Positions 15,236 to 24,163 of a DNA stretch of 44,633 nucleotides are shown piece after piece (position 1 is the first letter of the stretch; every line of letters begins with the position of its first letter). The DNA is from Lentibacillus populi (GTDB lineage Bacteria; Bacillota; Bacilli; Bacillales; Amphibacillaceae), in contig BMJD01000035.1 of NCBI GenBank assembly GCA_014642895.1, positions 1 to 44,633 of the forward strand. The letters run 5' to 3'. The position numbers and the translations under genes are program-made. The notes under the pieces are model-generated. The model did not search any database. It was not told where the DNA came from and worked only from the letters and a program-made list of their open reading frames with translations.

Positions 15236-18112
15236 ATGCCTAGTAAAGCAATACAAATTAAAGGTGCCAGAGCACATAATTTAAAGAATATTGATATTAC
15301 CATTCCAAAGAATAAACTTGTTGTTCTGACCGGCTTATCCGGATCAGGGAAGTCATCACTAGCCTTTGATACGATCTATGCAGAAGGGCAGCGCCGCTAT
15401 GTTGAATCGCTATCTGCCTACGCCCGTCAGTTTTTAGGGCAAATGGATAAGCCGGATGTCGATACGATTGAAGGGTTATCACCAGCGATCTCCATCGATC
15501 AGAAAACGACGAGCAGAAATCCGCGTTCAACCGTTGGAACGGTTACGGAAATTTATGATTATTTGCGGCTGCTTTTTGCCCGGGTCGGCCATCCAACCTG
15601 TCCGAGACATGGGATTGAAATCAGTTCACAAACGGTTCAGCAAATGGTCGATCGTATTTTGGAATATCCCGAACGTACAAAACTGCAAATCCTTGCGCCG
15701 GTTGTTTCCGGACGCAAAGGTGAACATGTAAAAACGCTGGAGAAATTAAAGCAGGAAGGATATGTACGAATTCGTGTTGATAAGGAAATGCGGGAAGTAA
15801 CGGAAGAAATAACACTGGAAAAAAACAAAAAGCACTCAATCGAGGTTGTTGTGGATCGGATTGTAGTAAAGGACGGGATTGCCGGGCGGCTTAGTGATTC
15901 GATCGAAACCGCTTTGGAGCTTGGGGAAGGTAACTTAATCGTTGATGTAATCGGAGAAGAAGAACTGAAATTCAGTGAAAACCACGCCTGTCCAATTTGC
16001 GGATTTTCGATTAGTGAATTGGAACCGCGTTTATTTTCATTTAACAGTCCGTACGGTGCATGTCCAACATGTGACGGATTGGGAACTAAACTGGAGGTTG
16101 ACATTGATCTGGTGATTCCTGACTGGGATAAAACACTGAATGAACATGCGATTGCAGCATGGGAGCCGATTAGCTCGCAATACTATCCACAGCTGTTAAA
16201 AAGTGTTTGTACACACTATGGAATTGATATGGATGTACCTGTAAAAAAACTGCCGAAAAAACAAATGGATATCATTTTAAACGGGAGCGGGAAAGAGAAA
16301 ATTCATTTTCATTATGTGAATGATTTCGGCAATGTCCGGGATAACCAGATCATGTTCGAAGGTGTCTTAAACAATATAGCAAGACGATATCGCGAAACAT
16401 CATCAGACTTTATCCGGGAAACATTGGAAAAATATATGGCGCAGAAAAATTGTCCGACGTGTGATGGCTACCGGTTAAAAGAAGAAGCACGTGCAGTTTT
16501 GGTTAATGGGCTGCATATTAGCCAGGTGACCGATTTTTCCATAACCGAGGCAAACCACTTTTTTAGCCATCTGGAACTAAGCGAAAAAGAAGAACAAATT
16601 GCCAGAATGATTTTAAAGGAAATCGGCAATCGGCTTACCTTCCTTAACAATGTTGGACTGGACTATTTAACCTTGTCACGGGCAGCTGGGACATTATCAG
16701 GTGGTGAGGCACAGCGGATCCGGTTGGCGACACAAATCGGCTCGGCGTTAACTGGTGTATTATATGTTCTGGACGAGCCATCCATTGGCTTGCATCAGCG
16801 TGATAACGATCGGTTAATCAGCACCTTGAAACAGATGCGCGATTTGGACAATACATTAATCGTTGTGGAGCATGATGAGGATACGATGCTTGCTGCCGAT
16901 TGGCTGATCGATATTGGCCCTGGTGCAGGAGAACATGGTGGTTCGATCGTTGCCAGTGGGACACCTGAAAAAGTAATGAAGAATAAGCATTCCCTTACCG
17001 GTAACTATCTATCGGGTGAAAAATTTGTCTCTTTACCTGTAAAGCGCCGTAAACCGACGAAAAAGAAAATTGAGGTCGTCGGTGCGGAAGAAAACAATTT
17101 AAAAAATGTTACGGCTAAATTTCCAATCGGCTTAATGACAGTTGTCACGGGTGTTTCCGGTTCAGGCAAAAGTACGTTAGTAAATGAAATTTTGTATAAA
17201 TCATTGGCAAAACAGCTCTACAAGGGCAAACACAAACCAGGTAAACATAAGAAAATTAATGGCATTACGAACATTGAGAAGGTAATCGACATTGATCAAT
17301 CACCAATCGGCCGGACACCAAGGTCAAATCCGGCAACCTATACGGGTGTGTTTGACGATATTCGCGATGTTTTTGCCCAAACGAATGAAGCAAAAATTCG
17401 GGGCTACAAAAAAGGCCGGTTCAGTTTCAATGTGAAAGGCGGACGTTGTGAGGCATGTCGTGGCGACGGCATAATTAAAATTGAAATGCACTTTTTGCCT
17501 GATGTGTATGTTCCATGTGAAGTGTGTCACGGAAAACGCTATAACCGGGAAACACTAGAGGTAAAATATAAAGGGAAAAGTATTGCCGATGTGCTCGATA
17601 TGACGATTGAAGAAGCATTGGATTTCTTTGCCAACATTCCTAAAATCAAACGCAAATTGCAAACGATCTATGATGTCGGATTAGGCTATATAAAACTTGG
17701 TCAGCCGGCTACTACACTATCTGGTGGGGAGGCACAACGGGTGAAGCTGGCCAGTGAACTGCATCGCCGGTCAAACGGCAAGTCCTTCTATATTTTGGAT
17801 GAACCGACAACTGGACTTCATGTCGATGATATAAAACGGTTACTCAGTGTCTTGCAGCGGCTAGTCGATAATGGTGACACGGTATTGATCATTGAACATA
17901 ATCTTGATGTCATTAAAACTGCCGATCATATCATTGATCTCGGTCCTGAGGGCGGGGATCGCGGTGGACAGATTATTGCAACCGGAACTCCCGAGAAAAT
18001 AGCAGAAACAGAAGGATCCTATACCGGACATTACTTGAAACCAATCCTGGAACGTGACCGGAAGCGGATGGAAGAGGTACTTGTGGAAAAAGAGAAGGTG
18101 GGGACGAAGTGA
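15236..18112 (+). CDS. uvrA: Excinuclease ABC subunit UvrA
   Basis: Damage-sensing ATPase of nucleotide excision repair. Two ABC modules: Walker [10 protein letters not shown] near the N-terminus and GVSGSGKST around residue 640, each paired with a signature ([18 protein letters not shown]) and Walker B (VLDEPS, ILDEPT). Zinc modules appear as CPIC...CPTC (about 250-280), CPTC (about 405), and CEAC...CEVC (about 740-765). 958 residues, the normal length. GGAAGGA precedes the ATG; 24 nt after uvrB. Confidence 0.97.
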   Translation: MPSKAIQIKGARAHNLKNIDITIPKNKLVVLTGLSGSGKSSLAFDTIYAEGQRRYVESLSAYARQFLGQMDKPDVDTIEGLSPAISIDQKTTSRNPRSTVGTVTEIYDYLRLLFARVGHPTCPRHGIEISSQTVQQMVDRILEYPERTKLQILAPVVSGRKGEHVKTLEKLKQEGYVRIRVDKEMREVTEEITLEKNKKHSIEVVVDRIVVKDGIAGRLSDSIETALELGEGNLIVDVIGEEELKFSENHACPICGFSISELEPRLFSFNSPYGACPTCDGLGTKLEVDIDLVIPDWDKTLNEHAIAAWEPISSQYYPQLLKSVCTHYGIDMDVPVKKLPKKQMDIILNGSGKEKIHFHYVNDFGNVRDNQIMFEGVLNNIARRYRETSSDFIRETLEKYMAQKNCPTCDGYRLKEEARAVLVNGLHISQVTDFSITEANHFFSHLELSEKEEQIARMILKEIGNRLTFLNNVGLDYLTLSRAAGTLSGGEAQRIRLATQIGSALTGVLYVLDEPSIGLHQRDNDRLISTLKQMRDLDNTLIVVEHDEDTMLAADWLIDIGPGAGEHGGSIVASGTPEKVMKNKHSLTGNYLSGEKFVSLPVKRRKPTKKKIEVVGAEENNLKNVTAKFPIGLMTVVTGVSGSGKSTLVNEILYKSLAKQLYKGKHKPGKHKKINGITNIEKVIDIDQSPIGRTPRSNPATYTGVFDDIRDVFAQTNEAKIRGYKKGRFSFNVKGGRCEACRGDGIIKIEMHFLPDVYVPCEVCHGKRYNRETLEVKYKGKSIADVLDMTIEEALDFFANIPKIKRKLQTIYDVGLGYIKLGQPATTLSGGEAQRVKLASELHRRSNGKSFYILDEPTTGLHVDDIKRLLSVLQRLVDNGDTVLIIEHNLDVIKTADHIIDLGPEGGDRGGQIIATGTPEKIAETEGSYTGHYLKPILERDRKRMEEVLVEKEKVGTK

Positions 18113-18123
18113 TAGAAGAGGAT

Positions 18124-18387
18124 GTTCAAAAAGTCACCAAATGATAAGCGGCGAACTCTAGAGTTGGCGGAAGGGGATCTTCTGCTAAAACCGCCCACGA
18201 CAATCGCCAACAGCAGAAGTCAGCACGTCCTGTGCAAGCCCGCTCCTCATGTACCTGAGATAAGGAACTTCTACTAAAACCGCCCACGTCCTGTGGGCAA
18301 CGCAGAAGTCACCACATCCTGTGGAAGCCCGGTGCCGGGAGCTACGCCGCCTCGACCTTCAAGACTCGATTCGGCGACTTTTTGAAC
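18124..18387. repeat. Dispersed palindromic element, copy D (264 bp, full form)
   Basis: Perfect 12-bp terminal inverted repeats GTTCAAAAAGTC (18124-18135) and GACTTTTTGAAC (18376-18387). Just inside the left end is CACCAAATGATAAGCGGCGA, shared with copies A and G. The interior holds two direct copies of a 68-bp unit (18175-18242, 18264-18331), each able to fold through CTTCT...AGAAG. No transposase or open reading frame is inside. It occupies most of the 457-bp gap between uvrA and yojF. Confidence 0.8.
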
Positions 18388-18395
18388 ACGCACTA

Positions 18396-18436
18396 GAAAG
18401 GTAGTAAGCCTGCTCGAGGGTTTGCTGCCTTTTTGT
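18396..18436 (+). terminator. Rho-independent terminator after uvrA and element D
   Basis: AAAGGTAGTAAGCC pairs with GGGTTTGCTGCCTTT (several G-U pairs) around a short loop, followed by a T-run. Probable end of the uvrBA transcript. Confidence 0.75.
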
Positions 18437-18569
18437 ATTTTTGTGAAAAGCAGCTTGGCAGCGTTATGCTGATTCTCGCTCGACAGGGTAATCCAGTAGT
18501 CAAATATTTTGACGCATTCCTTCCATTTCGGTAATGTAAAAGAGGAGGTTGTATGAGAGGAGCAAACAG

Positions 18570-18923
18570 ATGAAACCAATAGAAATGGAAGCTGTACAAC
18601 AGCATTTGGAACGTTTTATAGATAAGGAAGTTTATGTTCATTTAGAAACAACGAACGGTGCTTATGCAAGCCATGTTAATAGTGAAGCGTACAATGTTGG
18701 CGCGTATATTCGTAATGCTAAAGTGAAATTTTCGCAAGCAAGGATTGTTGGTGACGGAAAATCTTATCGAGCCGGATTAAAAATGGAATTTGGCTGGATT
18801 TACGCGGAAGGATTGAGCGATTGGACGATCCATGGGGACAATCAATTGTTACTCGCCGGTCATGACCGGGAAGGACGTTTAATGGTTTCCCTGCAGTTAA
18901 GTGAAGCACCATTCCGTTATTAA
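18570..18923 (+). CDS. yojF: YojF family protein
   Basis: Small soluble protein of 117 residues, matching the length and neighbourhood of B. subtilis YojF (DUF1806), whose gene also precedes bshB2 (yojG). Features: N-terminal helix EAVQQHLERFIDKEVYVHLETTNGAY-type start, a predominantly beta core, and the AGHDREGRLMVSLQLSE terminal segment. Function is unknown; the constant pairing with a bacillithiol deacetylase suggests a thiol-metabolism role. The ATG at 18570 follows AGAGGAG by eight bases; a TTG at 18549 also opens the frame but lacks a site. Confidence 0.85.
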   Translation: MKPIEMEAVQQHLERFIDKEVYVHLETTNGAYASHVNSEAYNVGAYIRNAKVKFSQARIVGDGKSYRAGLKMEFGWIYAEGLSDWTIHGDNQLLLAGHDREGRLMVSLQLSEAPFRY

Positions 18924-18943
18924 CTTTTGAGAGGATGATAGAC

Positions 18944-19615
18944 ATGGAAAAACATGTTGTTGTAATCTATCCGCATCCAGATGATGAGTCATTTGGTGCT
19001 GCCGGTACGATAACAAAATTTCGTAAACAAGGTGTGTCTGTTACATATTTGTGCGGAACACTAGGTGAAATGGGTCGTAACATGGGATCACCGACATTTG
19101 CCAATCGGGAAACATTACCGGAAATCCGCAAAGAAGAGCTGATCAACGCCTGTAAAGCACTTGATATCGATTTACGTATGCTCGGCTATCGTGATAAAAC
19201 ACTTGAATTCGAAGACCGGCAGACGGTAGCAGAACACTTGAAAGATATTTTGGAAGAAATTGAACCAAGTCTGGTGATTACCCATTACCCTGACTATGCC
19301 GTACACCCCGATCATAATGCACTAGGCGCTGCAGCTGTTGAGGCAGTCCGGCACATGGATGAAACAAAACGGCCGGTAGTGTGGGCGCAGGCAATTTCCA
19401 ACAATTTTCCTGATGTACTTGGAAAACCGGATATTGTAAATGATGTTAGAGATATTTTCGATAAAAAAATGGCTGCCATATCGGCACATAAATCACAGGC
19501 AAACGGCGTGCTTGGTCAATTCCAGCAAAACCCCAAAAATAAAGCAGAAATCCTGGAAGGCGCTAAAAAAGCGTTAGGCAAAGAGCGATTTTATATTTGG
19601 GATTATGATAAATAG
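18944..19615 (+). CDS. bshB2: Bacillithiol biosynthesis deacetylase BshB2
   Basis: Zinc N-acetylglucosaminyl-malate deacetylase of the PIG-L/LmbE family, second step of bacillithiol synthesis, or in some bacilli a bacillithiol-conjugate amidase. The PHPDDE metal motif is at 10-15, and the third zinc ligand region is HPDHNALG (about 125). 223 residues. GAGAGG lies nine bases before the ATG at 18944; an earlier in-frame ATG at 18935 overlaps that site. Twenty nt after yojF, same operon. Confidence 0.92.
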   Translation: MEKHVVVIYPHPDDESFGAAGTITKFRKQGVSVTYLCGTLGEMGRNMGSPTFANRETLPEIRKEELINACKALDIDLRMLGYRDKTLEFEDRQTVAEHLKDILEEIEPSLVITHYPDYAVHPDHNALGAAAVEAVRHMDETKRPVVWAQAISNNFPDVLGKPDIVNDVRDIFDKKMAAISAHKSQANGVLGQFQQNPKNKAEILEGAKKALGKERFYIWDYDK

Positions 19616-19632
19616 CTTCCTAAAACAACAAC

Positions 19633-19668
19633 ATCCCTTGCCAAAGGAAAATGGCAGGGGATTTTCAA
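19633..19668 (+). terminator. Rho-independent terminator after bshB2
   Basis: ATCCCTTGCCA pairs with TGGCAGGGGAT over 11 pairs (one G-U), eight-base loop, then TTTTC. Downstream T-run short. Confidence 0.75.
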
Positions 19669-19672
19669 AAAA

Positions 19673-19699
19673 TGAAGCTTTTCATGTTCCGGGAACGTA
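19673..19699 (+). promoter_or_regulatory. Sigma-W-type promoter of pspC-yvlD
   Basis: TGAAGC, 17-bp spacer, CGTA: close to the ECF sigma-W consensus TGAAAC-N16/17-CGTA. The homologous yvlABCD operon of B. subtilis belongs to the sigma-W envelope-stress regulon, which supports the call. Confidence 0.7.
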
Positions 19700-19767
19700 T
19701 ACATAAGAGTAGAATGTTTATAAAAGTTCAATCAAAGGGAAAATAAAAGGAACCAGGAGGGGTTCGA

Positions 19768-19965
19768 ATGCCAAAACGTTTAACCAGATCAATCAAGGAT
19801 CGTAAAGTTGCCGGAGTTTTAGGAGGTATTGCCGAGTACTTTAATATAGATGCCACGATAGTAAGGCTGATATTTGTGATTGTATTAATTCCAAGTTTGT
19901 TTACATTATCACTGATTTACCTGGTCGCGACGATTATTATACCAAATGAGGGTGAGGTGTATTAA
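19768..19965 (+). CDS. yvlC: PspC domain protein (YvlC-like)
   Basis: A 65-residue protein that is almost entirely a PspC domain: a basic N-terminus, DRKVAGVLGGIAEYFNID (residues 11-28), one membrane segment (about 33-58) and an acidic tail. PspC-type proteins belong to phage-shock-like membrane stress responses. The stop codon shares one base with the ATG of yvlD, showing a tight operon. Strong CCAGGAGGGG ribosome binding site. B. subtilis YvlC is of the same size class and sits next to YvlD. Confidence 0.88.
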   Translation: MPKRLTRSIKDRKVAGVLGGIAEYFNIDATIVRLIFVIVLIPSLFTLSLIYLVATIIIPNEGEVY

Positions 19966-20321
19966 TGTTTCTGAGATGGTTTTTATCGATTTTCTTAAAT
20001 GCAGTCGCATTAATTGCCGTAGCACAGCTGTTTGATTCCTTTTACCTTGAAGGATTCGGGACGGCACTGCTAGCCAGTTTCATCTTATCTATTCTAAATG
20101 TTATCGTGAAACCAATCTTAATCGTGTTAACATTGCCGATTACGGTGTTCTCGCTCGGTTTGTTTTTGTTTGTCATTAATGCGATTACATTAATGATTAC
20201 GCAGGGGGTAATGGATTCCTCATTTGTTATTAATGGATTCGGTACAGCTATCATTGCCTCTATCGTTATTTCTATACTAAATCTTTTATTGAATCAGCTT
20301 GTAAAAGATACGATGAGATAA
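19965..20321 (+). CDS. yvlD: YvlD-like holin-family membrane protein
   Basis: A 118-residue integral membrane protein with about four hydrophobic helices and paired FGTA[LI][LI]AS[FI] repeats (around residues 30 and 92). Such proteins are labelled phage holin family 4/YvlD but are chromosomal envelope-stress genes rather than lysis genes. The start ATG overlaps the pspC stop (TAATG). Membership of the sigma-W-type operon fits the role in membrane stress known for yvlABCD. Confidence 0.88.
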   Translation: MFLRWFLSIFLNAVALIAVAQLFDSFYLEGFGTALLASFILSILNVIVKPILIVLTLPITVFSLGLFLFVINAITLMITQGVMDSSFVINGFGTAIIASIVISILNLLLNQLVKDTMR

Positions 20322-20348
20322 GCTCCAATTTTATACGATATTCGTAAT

Positions 20349-20375
20349 CGCAGGTACGTGCCCTGCGTTTTTTTT
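20349..20375 (+). terminator. Rho-independent terminator after yvlD
   Basis: CGCAGG / CCTGCG stem with a seven-base loop followed by eight or more Ts. Confidence 0.88.
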
Positions 20376-20433
20376 AAAAGTAAAGAAAATTTATAATTTT
20401 TAGCGATATTAATTCATGATCAAGAATGGCCAT

Positions 20434-20642
20434 GTCCAGCTCCAGCGCCCAGCGGCTAGTGTGCAACACCCGCCTCCGTACGATAAGTCAACATCGGTTC
20501 GGGAAGGAGGAAGGCCGACTAAGAACGGACTTTGCGTCCAACGTCGGCATACCCCTATGAAGGGGCATGTTTCCTTTATCTCCTTCGGTTCAGTCCAGCA
20601 CATACGCCGCTAAACGGGCGCTTGCGCTTTTCTTATGGCCAA
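20434..20642. repeat. Dispersed repeat with AGCTCCAGCGCC...GGGCGCTTGCGCT ends
   Basis: About 209 bp, GC-rich relative to its surroundings. The left end (AGCTCCAGCGCCCAGCGGC) and the right end (GCCGCTAAACGGGCGCTTGC) are imperfect inverted repeats. The interior contains CCGACTAAGAACGGA and CGTCCAACGTCGG and no credible gene. Elements starting CAGCTCCAGCGC and ending GCGCTTGCGCTTTT are frequent between genes in Bacillaceae (recalled, not searched). It fills the gap between yvlD and the hprK promoter. Confidence 0.7.
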
Positions 20643-20666
20643 GTGTTACTCCATTCGTAAGAAATA

Positions 20667-20675
20667 TGCTACAAT
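20667..20675 (+). promoter_or_regulatory. Putative extended -10 of hprK
   Basis: TGCTACAAT (TGn + TACAAT), 32 nt before the hprK ATG; no strong -35. It lies just right of the repeat element. Confidence 0.5.
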
Positions 20676-20707
20676 GAAAAGCAGTTATTGACTGGAGGAA
20701 ACCATAC

Positions 20708-21643
20708 ATGGAGAAAGTACGGACAAAAGATTTATTGGCAAATTTTAATTTGACGCTTGTAGCTGGTGAGGATGGCATACATAGGGAAATTATTACGAGT
20801 GATATTTCACGCCCGGGAATCGAAATGACAGGATACTTTAAATATTATCCGAAAGAACGCCTGCAATTAATCGGTAAAACGGAAATGGCTTATTTTTTGG
20901 AACTTACCGATGACCAGCAAAAGGACCGAGCGGAAAAATTGTGTACCGATATAACACCCGGAATCGTTATCAGCAGGGGGATGGATATTCCGGAAGTAAT
21001 GATAAATGCTGCGAATGACTCTGGTGTGCCTATTTTGCACTCGCCAAGGAAGACAACCCGCGTGATTAGCAGGCTTACCAATTATCTTGAAGCCAAATTT
21101 GCCCCGTTTACCGCAATCCATGGTGTACTTGTCGACATTTATGGTGTCGGCGTTTTGATTACTGGGCAAAGTGGTGTAGGAAAAAGCGAAACAGCACTGG
21201 AACTGGTGAAGCGTGGTCATCGGCTGGTAGCGGACGATAGTGTAGAAATACGTCAGGAAGATTACGATAGTTTAATTGGAAATGCGCCACCATTAATCGA
21301 ACATTTACTGGAAATTCGTGGATTAGGAATTATCAACGTGATGACATTATTTGGAGCAGGTGCTGTCCGGAGTTACAAAAAAATTTCCCTAATTATCAAT
21401 TTGGAATTATGGGATGAAAAGAAACAATATGACCGGCTTGGACTGGACGAAGAAAAAATGAAAATTATGGATGTGGATCTTCCAAAGGCGACTATCCCTG
21501 TTCGGCCAGGAAGAAACCTTGCTGTCATTATTGAGGTTGCTGCGATGAATTTCCGGTTGAAAAATATGGGAGTTAATGCTGCAGAAGAATTTTCCGAACG
21601 TTTAACAAACATGATTGAACAGGAAAAAGATGATATGGAATAG
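20708..21643 (+). CDS. hprK: HPr kinase/phosphorylase
   Basis: Bifunctional sensor of catabolite repression: phosphorylates Ser46 of HPr and Crh when fructose-1,6-bisphosphate is high and removes it when inorganic phosphate is high. The C-terminal catalytic domain has the P-loop GQSGVGKSE (about 154-162), VADDSVEI, and the signature [10 protein letters not shown] (about 203-212). The N-terminal domain (1-130) is of the HprK_N type. 311 residues. GGAGG precedes the ATG. Its target Crh is encoded in this same window at 32718. Confidence 0.96.
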   Translation: MEKVRTKDLLANFNLTLVAGEDGIHREIITSDISRPGIEMTGYFKYYPKERLQLIGKTEMAYFLELTDDQQKDRAEKLCTDITPGIVISRGMDIPEVMINAANDSGVPILHSPRKTTRVISRLTNYLEAKFAPFTAIHGVLVDIYGVGVLITGQSGVGKSETALELVKRGHRLVADDSVEIRQEDYDSLIGNAPPLIEHLLEIRGLGIINVMTLFGAGAVRSYKKISLIINLELWDEKKQYDRLGLDEEKMKIMDVDLPKATIPVRPGRNLAVIIEVAAMNFRLKNMGVNAAEEFSERLTNMIEQEKDDME

Positions 21644-21654
21644 GAGTGATTTTG

Positions 21655-22500
21655 TTGACTTGCAGTGCACCTACACTTGATCGAGTATTTTTGGAGCTTG
21701 GTCCATTAACCATTTACTGGTACGGCGTTATCATTGCGTTTGGCGCGTTTATCGGACTATTTCTAGCAACAAGAGAAGCGAACCGGCTTGGTCTGAAGAA
21801 AGACATCATCGTTGATTTAATTGTCTTTGCTATTCCGATTGCCATTATTTGCGCACGAATCTATTATGTTATTTTTGAATGGGATCAATATAAGGGTGGC
21901 ACATGGTGGGATGTGTTCGCCATTTGGAATGGTGGAATCGCCATTCATGGGGCATTAATTGGTTCCGTCTTAACAGCAATTGTCTTTGCTCGAGTGAAAA
22001 AGGTTTCCTTTTGGCAGCTGGCAGATATTGTTGCACCAAGTCTTATTTTAGGGCAAGCAATCGGCCGCTGGGGGAACTTCATGAATCAGGAAGCACATGG
22101 CGGGCCGATAGCAGAAGCTACATATAATAGTTTTCACCAGTACTTGCCCGATTTCATTATGAATCAGATGTGTATTGACGGGGTGATGTACCATCCGACA
22201 TTCTTGTACGAATCCTTCTGGGACATTCTTGTGTTTATCTTTTTGTTACTATTAAGACGGTTTAATCCGGTTCGTGGTGAGGTGTTCTTAGCATATGCCA
22301 TGACATACTCGATTGGACGGTATTTTGTTGAATCGATGCGTACCGATAGCCTCGTTTCCGGTGGGCTGCGTGCCGCTCAAGTCATTTCGATCGTGATTAT
22401 TGTTGTTGGGATTGCCTTAATTATCTACCGTCGTAAATCAGGCATGGCAAAGCATCGTTATGATGGGACCAAAATTGCATCGAAAGATAAAAAGAAATAG
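21655..22500 (+). CDS. lgt: Prolipoprotein diacylglyceryl transferase
   Basis: Membrane enzyme that transfers diacylglycerol from phosphatidylglycerol to the lipobox cysteine of prelipoproteins; OppA and the DUF3221 protein in this window are likely clients. About seven membrane helices. The Lgt signature [13 protein letters not shown] and the HGALIG loop are intact, and YWYG lies near the N-terminus. No ATG is available at the start; AGGAG (21642-21646) fits the TTG at 21655 best, though TTG 21652 or GTG 21646 are possible. About 281 residues. Begins 11 nt after hprK. Confidence 0.94.
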   Translation: MTCSAPTLDRVFLELGPLTIYWYGVIIAFGAFIGLFLATREANRLGLKKDIIVDLIVFAIPIAIICARIYYVIFEWDQYKGGTWWDVFAIWNGGIAIHGALIGSVLTAIVFARVKKVSFWQLADIVAPSLILGQAIGRWGNFMNQEAHGGPIAEATYNSFHQYLPDFIMNQMCIDGVMYHPTFLYESFWDILVFIFLLLLRRFNPVRGEVFLAYAMTYSIGRYFVESMRTDSLVSGGLRAAQVISIVIIVVGIALIIYRRKSGMAKHRYDGTKIASKDKKK

Positions 22501-22511
22501 CTACAGCATTG

Positions 22512-22565
22512 TACCAAAAGATAAGCGGTGAATGCAGCTGTTTGCCAACAGACAGTTTTTTGACC
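22512..22565 (+). repeat. Dispersed palindromic element, copy F (degenerate)
   Basis: ACCAAAAGATAAGCGGTGAA matches the inner left arm of copy D (ACCAAATGATAAGCGGCGAA) at 18 of 20 positions. CTGTTTGCCAACAGACAG follows and can fold. The GTTCAAAAAGTC end is missing; TTTTTTGACC marks a decayed right end. Lies between lgt and yvoD. Confidence 0.5.
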
Positions 22566-22588
22566 ATACAACATAGGGGGATTTGGGA

Positions 22589-23548
22589 TTGAGGGGAATT
22601 TTCTATCGGGGTTTTAAACAAGGGGTTCACGTAACATGGACATTAGGAAAGGTTATTTTTCCAATTACCCTTATCGTAACAATTTTACAATATACACCAA
22701 TTTTACCTTGGATTATTAAGCAGCTCACTCCAGTTATGGGACTGTTCGGTTTGTCCGGTGAAGCGGCAGTGCCATTGGTGCTTGGCAATGCACTTAATTT
22801 ATATGCAGGAATAGCTGCCATCGTATCGTTTGATTTTTCGGTTAAAGAGGTATTTATTTTGGCGGTAATGCTGTCCTTTTCGCACAACCTATTTATTGAA
22901 TCAACGGTTGCGGCGAGAGTTGGCGTCAGTGGCTGGCTGATATCGGGAATCCGGATCATGCTTGCCTTGCTGGCAGCGACCCTTATTAACTTGCTATGGT
23001 CTGGTGGTGTGGAACCTGCCCAGTATGGATTGATTTCATCGTCTGAGCCCAACTTGGACAGCTGGTTAACGATTGTTGTCCAGGGAATCCAAACAGCGCT
23101 AGTTGCTGTTACTCAATTAGCATTAATCGTTATCCCATTAATGATTATCATGCAATTTCTTCGGGAAAAAGGCTTTCTGACAAAGTTTTCAAACGGCTTT
23201 GCGCCTTTTACTAAATTGCTTGGGATGGAAAAGAACACATCGATGACACTTGTTGCTGGTTTAACGATTGGACTAGCTTATGGTGCTGGACTAATGATTC
23301 AGGCAGTAAAAGAAGATGGTGTATCAAAGCGTGATATGTATTTAGCTTTGATTTTCCTCGTTTCCTGTCATGCGGTCGTTGAGGATACGCTTGTGTTTAT
23401 TCCGCTTGGGATTCCGGTTTGGCCACTGCTTATCATTCGTTTACTTACGGCAATACTATTAACCATCATCATCGCTTTTGTTTGGAAGCGACCAGAATTC
23501 AGCAAAAGAAAGGAAGCTTCGCATGAGCATTCATACAATACTTTTTGA
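22589..23548 (+). CDS. yvoD: Nucleoside recognition domain membrane protein (YvoD-like)
   Basis: Polytopic membrane protein of 319 residues with two similar halves, each a Gate/nucleoside-recognition fold (the FIESTVAARVG and VVEDTLVFIPLG motifs are characteristic of this SpmA/SpmB-like family). Its substrate is unknown. It lies between lgt and ppaX exactly as in B. subtilis. AGGGGG (22575-22580) selects the TTG at 22589; the TTG at 22583 is too close. Its 3' end overlaps ppaX by 26 nt. Confidence 0.88.
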   Translation: MRGIFYRGFKQGVHVTWTLGKVIFPITLIVTILQYTPILPWIIKQLTPVMGLFGLSGEAAVPLVLGNALNLYAGIAAIVSFDFSVKEVFILAVMLSFSHNLFIESTVAARVGVSGWLISGIRIMLALLAATLINLLWSGGVEPAQYGLISSSEPNLDSWLTIVVQGIQTALVAVTQLALIVIPLMIIMQFLREKGFLTKFSNGFAPFTKLLGMEKNTSMTLVAGLTIGLAYGAGLMIQAVKEDGVSKRDMYLALIFLVSCHAVVEDTLVFIPLGIPVWPLLIIRLLTAILLTIIIAFVWKRPEFSKRKEASHEHSYNTF

Positions 23549-24158
23549 TTTGGACGGTACTTTAATTGATACAAATGAATTAATTATTGCATCCTTTGAG
23601 CATACGTTTCACCATTATGGGAAACCTTTTTCCCGCGAAAAAGCGATTGAATTTATTGGCCCGCCATTAAAAGAATCGTTTCAGCAGATTGACCCGGCTC
23701 AAGTTAATGCAATGATTGCGACATATCGCGAGCATAATTTGCAGCATCATGATGAATATGTCACAGCATTTCCATATGTTGTGGAAACATTGACCCGGCT
23801 GAAGAAACATGGTTTGCAGCTTGGGATCGTTACCACAAAGATGCGCCATACCGTTAATAAGGGATTAAAGTTAACGGCGATTGATCATTTTTTTGAAACC
23901 ATCATTACACTTGATGATGTTACCCATGCAAAACCACATCCGGAGCCAATCGTCAAGGCAATGAGCAATCTGAGTGCACAGCCTGAAACTACACTAATGG
24001 TTGGCGATAATTCACATGATATAGAGGCAGGACAGAATGCGGGTGTTGCAACGGCTGCTGTAGCATGGTCGTTAAGGGGAAAAGAAGAGCTGCTCGCGTA
24101 CAATCCAACCTATATGCTTGATGATATAAGAGATTTGTTAACGATTATCGAGGTGTAA
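23523..24158 (+). CDS. ppaX: Pyrophosphatase PpaX (HAD family)
   Basis: HAD hydrolase of 211 residues that degrades the pyrophosphate formed when HPrK dephosphorylates P-Ser-HPr (established for B. subtilis PpaX), which explains its place in the hprK operon. Motif I FDLDGTL (8-14), motif II in GIVTTK, motif III lysine in THAKPHPEP, motif IV VGDNSHDIEAG. AAGGAAG precedes the ATG. The start lies inside the end of yvoD, indicating coupled translation. Confidence 0.93.
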   Translation: MSIHTILFDLDGTLIDTNELIIASFEHTFHHYGKPFSREKAIEFIGPPLKESFQQIDPAQVNAMIATYREHNLQHHDEYVTAFPYVVETLTRLKKHGLQLGIVTTKMRHTVNKGLKLTAIDHFFETIITLDDVTHAKPHPEPIVKAMSNLSAQPETTLMVGDNSHDIEAGQNAGVATAAVAWSLRGKEELLAYNPTYMLDDIRDLLTIIEV

Positions 24159-24163
24159 AAATC

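Noticed and set aside
15297-16104. Minus-strand frames up to 155 codons inside uvrA
   Set aside because: Shadows of a strongly conserved gene, with no start signals and low-complexity Ser/Ile/Phe composition.
18124-18387. Insertion sequence between uvrA and yojF
   Set aside because: It has terminal inverted repeats but no transposase frame and only 264 bp, and related copies are shorter; treated as a non-autonomous dispersed repeat.
19965-20321. Prophage holin gene
   Set aside because: Despite the holin label of the family, it is a chromosomal YvlD homologue in an envelope-stress operon with no phage genes around it.
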